In this document: positions 13,292-13,391 of the stretch, one piece after another
Layout of the letters: each line of letters starts with the position of its first letter
Position numbering within the stretch: the stretch's first letter is position 1
Origin: an uncultured Sutterella sp.
GTDB taxonomy: Bacteria > Pseudomonadota > Gammaproteobacteria > Burkholderiales > Burkholderiaceae_F
DNA: 13,391 nt
NCBI GenBank assembly: GCA_905202595.1
Contig: CAJKSP010000052.1
Coordinates: forward strand, 1 to 13,391
Reading direction: 5' to 3'
The notes under the pieces: generated by a model
Database searches by the model: none
Told to the model about the DNA's origin: nothing
The model's input: the letters and a program-made list of their open reading frames with translations, nothing else
Translations under genes and position numbers: made by a program

Positions 13292-13391
13292 ACGAACAAG
13301 TCCTACAAGGTGGTCTTCTCGAAGGCCCGCAGCGCCTTTATCAAAAGGGCCGTAAAACCTCTTCCTTCAGGAGGAGGATATAAGGCCCATC
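13292..13391 (+). pseudogene. Start of an autotransporter (ESPR signal region), out of frame with its ATG
   Basis: The frame from 13292 reads TNKSYKVVFSKARSAFI before running into unrelated residues (KRAVKPLPSGG). NKSYKVVFSKARSAFI fits the extended signal peptide region (ESPR, consensus like MNKIYRVIWNRA...) found at the N-terminus of type V secreted adhesins in beta- and gamma-proteobacteria. The expected start ATGAAC is present at 13288, but a second GAAC copy (13290-13297 reads GAACGAAC) shifts the frame, and TGA precedes ACG in the ESPR frame. Removing one GAAC would give MNKSYKVVFSKARSAFI. So the gene is frameshifted, switched off or started at ACG. After residue 17 the ESPR is replaced by the palindrome at 13347. 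The downstream passenger and barrel are outside the window. Confidence 0.55.
13347..13388 (+). mobile_element. Palindrome resembling an IS200/IS605-type element end
   Basis: CCTCTTCCT (13358-13366) pairs with AGGAGGAGG (13369-13377), 9 bp with one T-G wobble around TC. Outer arms GGGCC (13347-13351) and GGCCC (13384-13388) enclose it. The CC..TCCTTCAGGA..GG core followed by GGATATAA resembles the subterminal hairpin of IS200/IS605 elements (and the omega RNA of TnpB), recalled from family knowledge, not searched. It interrupts the ESPR sequence at the contig edge. No transposase frame is visible. Confidence 0.35.

Noticed and set aside
13096..13299. 67-residue minus-strand frame near the right end
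   Set aside because: Antisense to the ESPR start, with a composition unlike neighbouring genes and no domain.
1..13391. CRISPR array, tRNA, rRNA, or circular overlap of the two window ends
   Set aside because: No regularly spaced repeats and no recognisable RNA genes were seen, and the first and last bases do not overlap.

Overview
The window looks like a gut-type betaproteobacterium, most likely Sutterellaceae/Burkholderiales. The evidence is GC-rich coding DNA, an H-NS protein of the short beta-proteobacterial type, a glnK-amtB pair under a sigma-54/NtrC-style control region, two Tat-exported flavocytochrome-c-type flavoproteins with a separate tetraheme cytochrome c, and the start of an autotransporter signal region (ESPR). 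The taxon is inferred from protein features only; no rRNA or tRNA gene is present. Both ends of the window look broken, which fits a contig that stops at repeats or insertions.

Left part (1-2450). On the minus strand, glnK is followed by amtB, which loses family similarity after about 157 residues. Upstream of glnK lie a sigma-54 promoter and, about 270 bp further away, a near-perfect NtrC site with a weaker tandem copy. A small exported protein of unknown function (1557-1991, +) converges on an hns-like gene (2088-2396, -) that has a strong intrinsic terminator.

Middle part (2450-11040), apparently an anaerobic-respiration island, all on the plus strand. It begins with an AT-rich non-coding stretch holding stacked inverted repeats and an intrinsic terminator with a competing hairpin. 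Then come a possible 12-residue leader peptide, a LysR-type regulator, a Tat flavoprotein reductase (His-to-Tyr change at the substrate pocket, as in urocanate reductase), a membrane histidine kinase with a periplasmic CACHE-like sensor, an OmpR-type response regulator, a second more divergent Tat flavoprotein and a tetraheme c-type cytochrome, closed by a strong terminator. The likely scheme is that the cytochrome passes electrons to one or both periplasmic flavoproteins, which reduce unsaturated organic acids. The LysR regulator and the two-component system would sense the substrates. No quinol dehydrogenase that would feed the cytochrome is in the window.

Right part (11040-13391). A lipoprotein with an outer-membrane beta-barrel C-terminus (11245-12534) may be a porin for the same substrates. 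It is followed by about 750 bp with no convincing gene. At the very end is an autotransporter ESPR coding sequence whose ATG is put out of frame by a 4-bp GAAC duplication and which runs into a palindrome resembling IS200/IS605-type ends.
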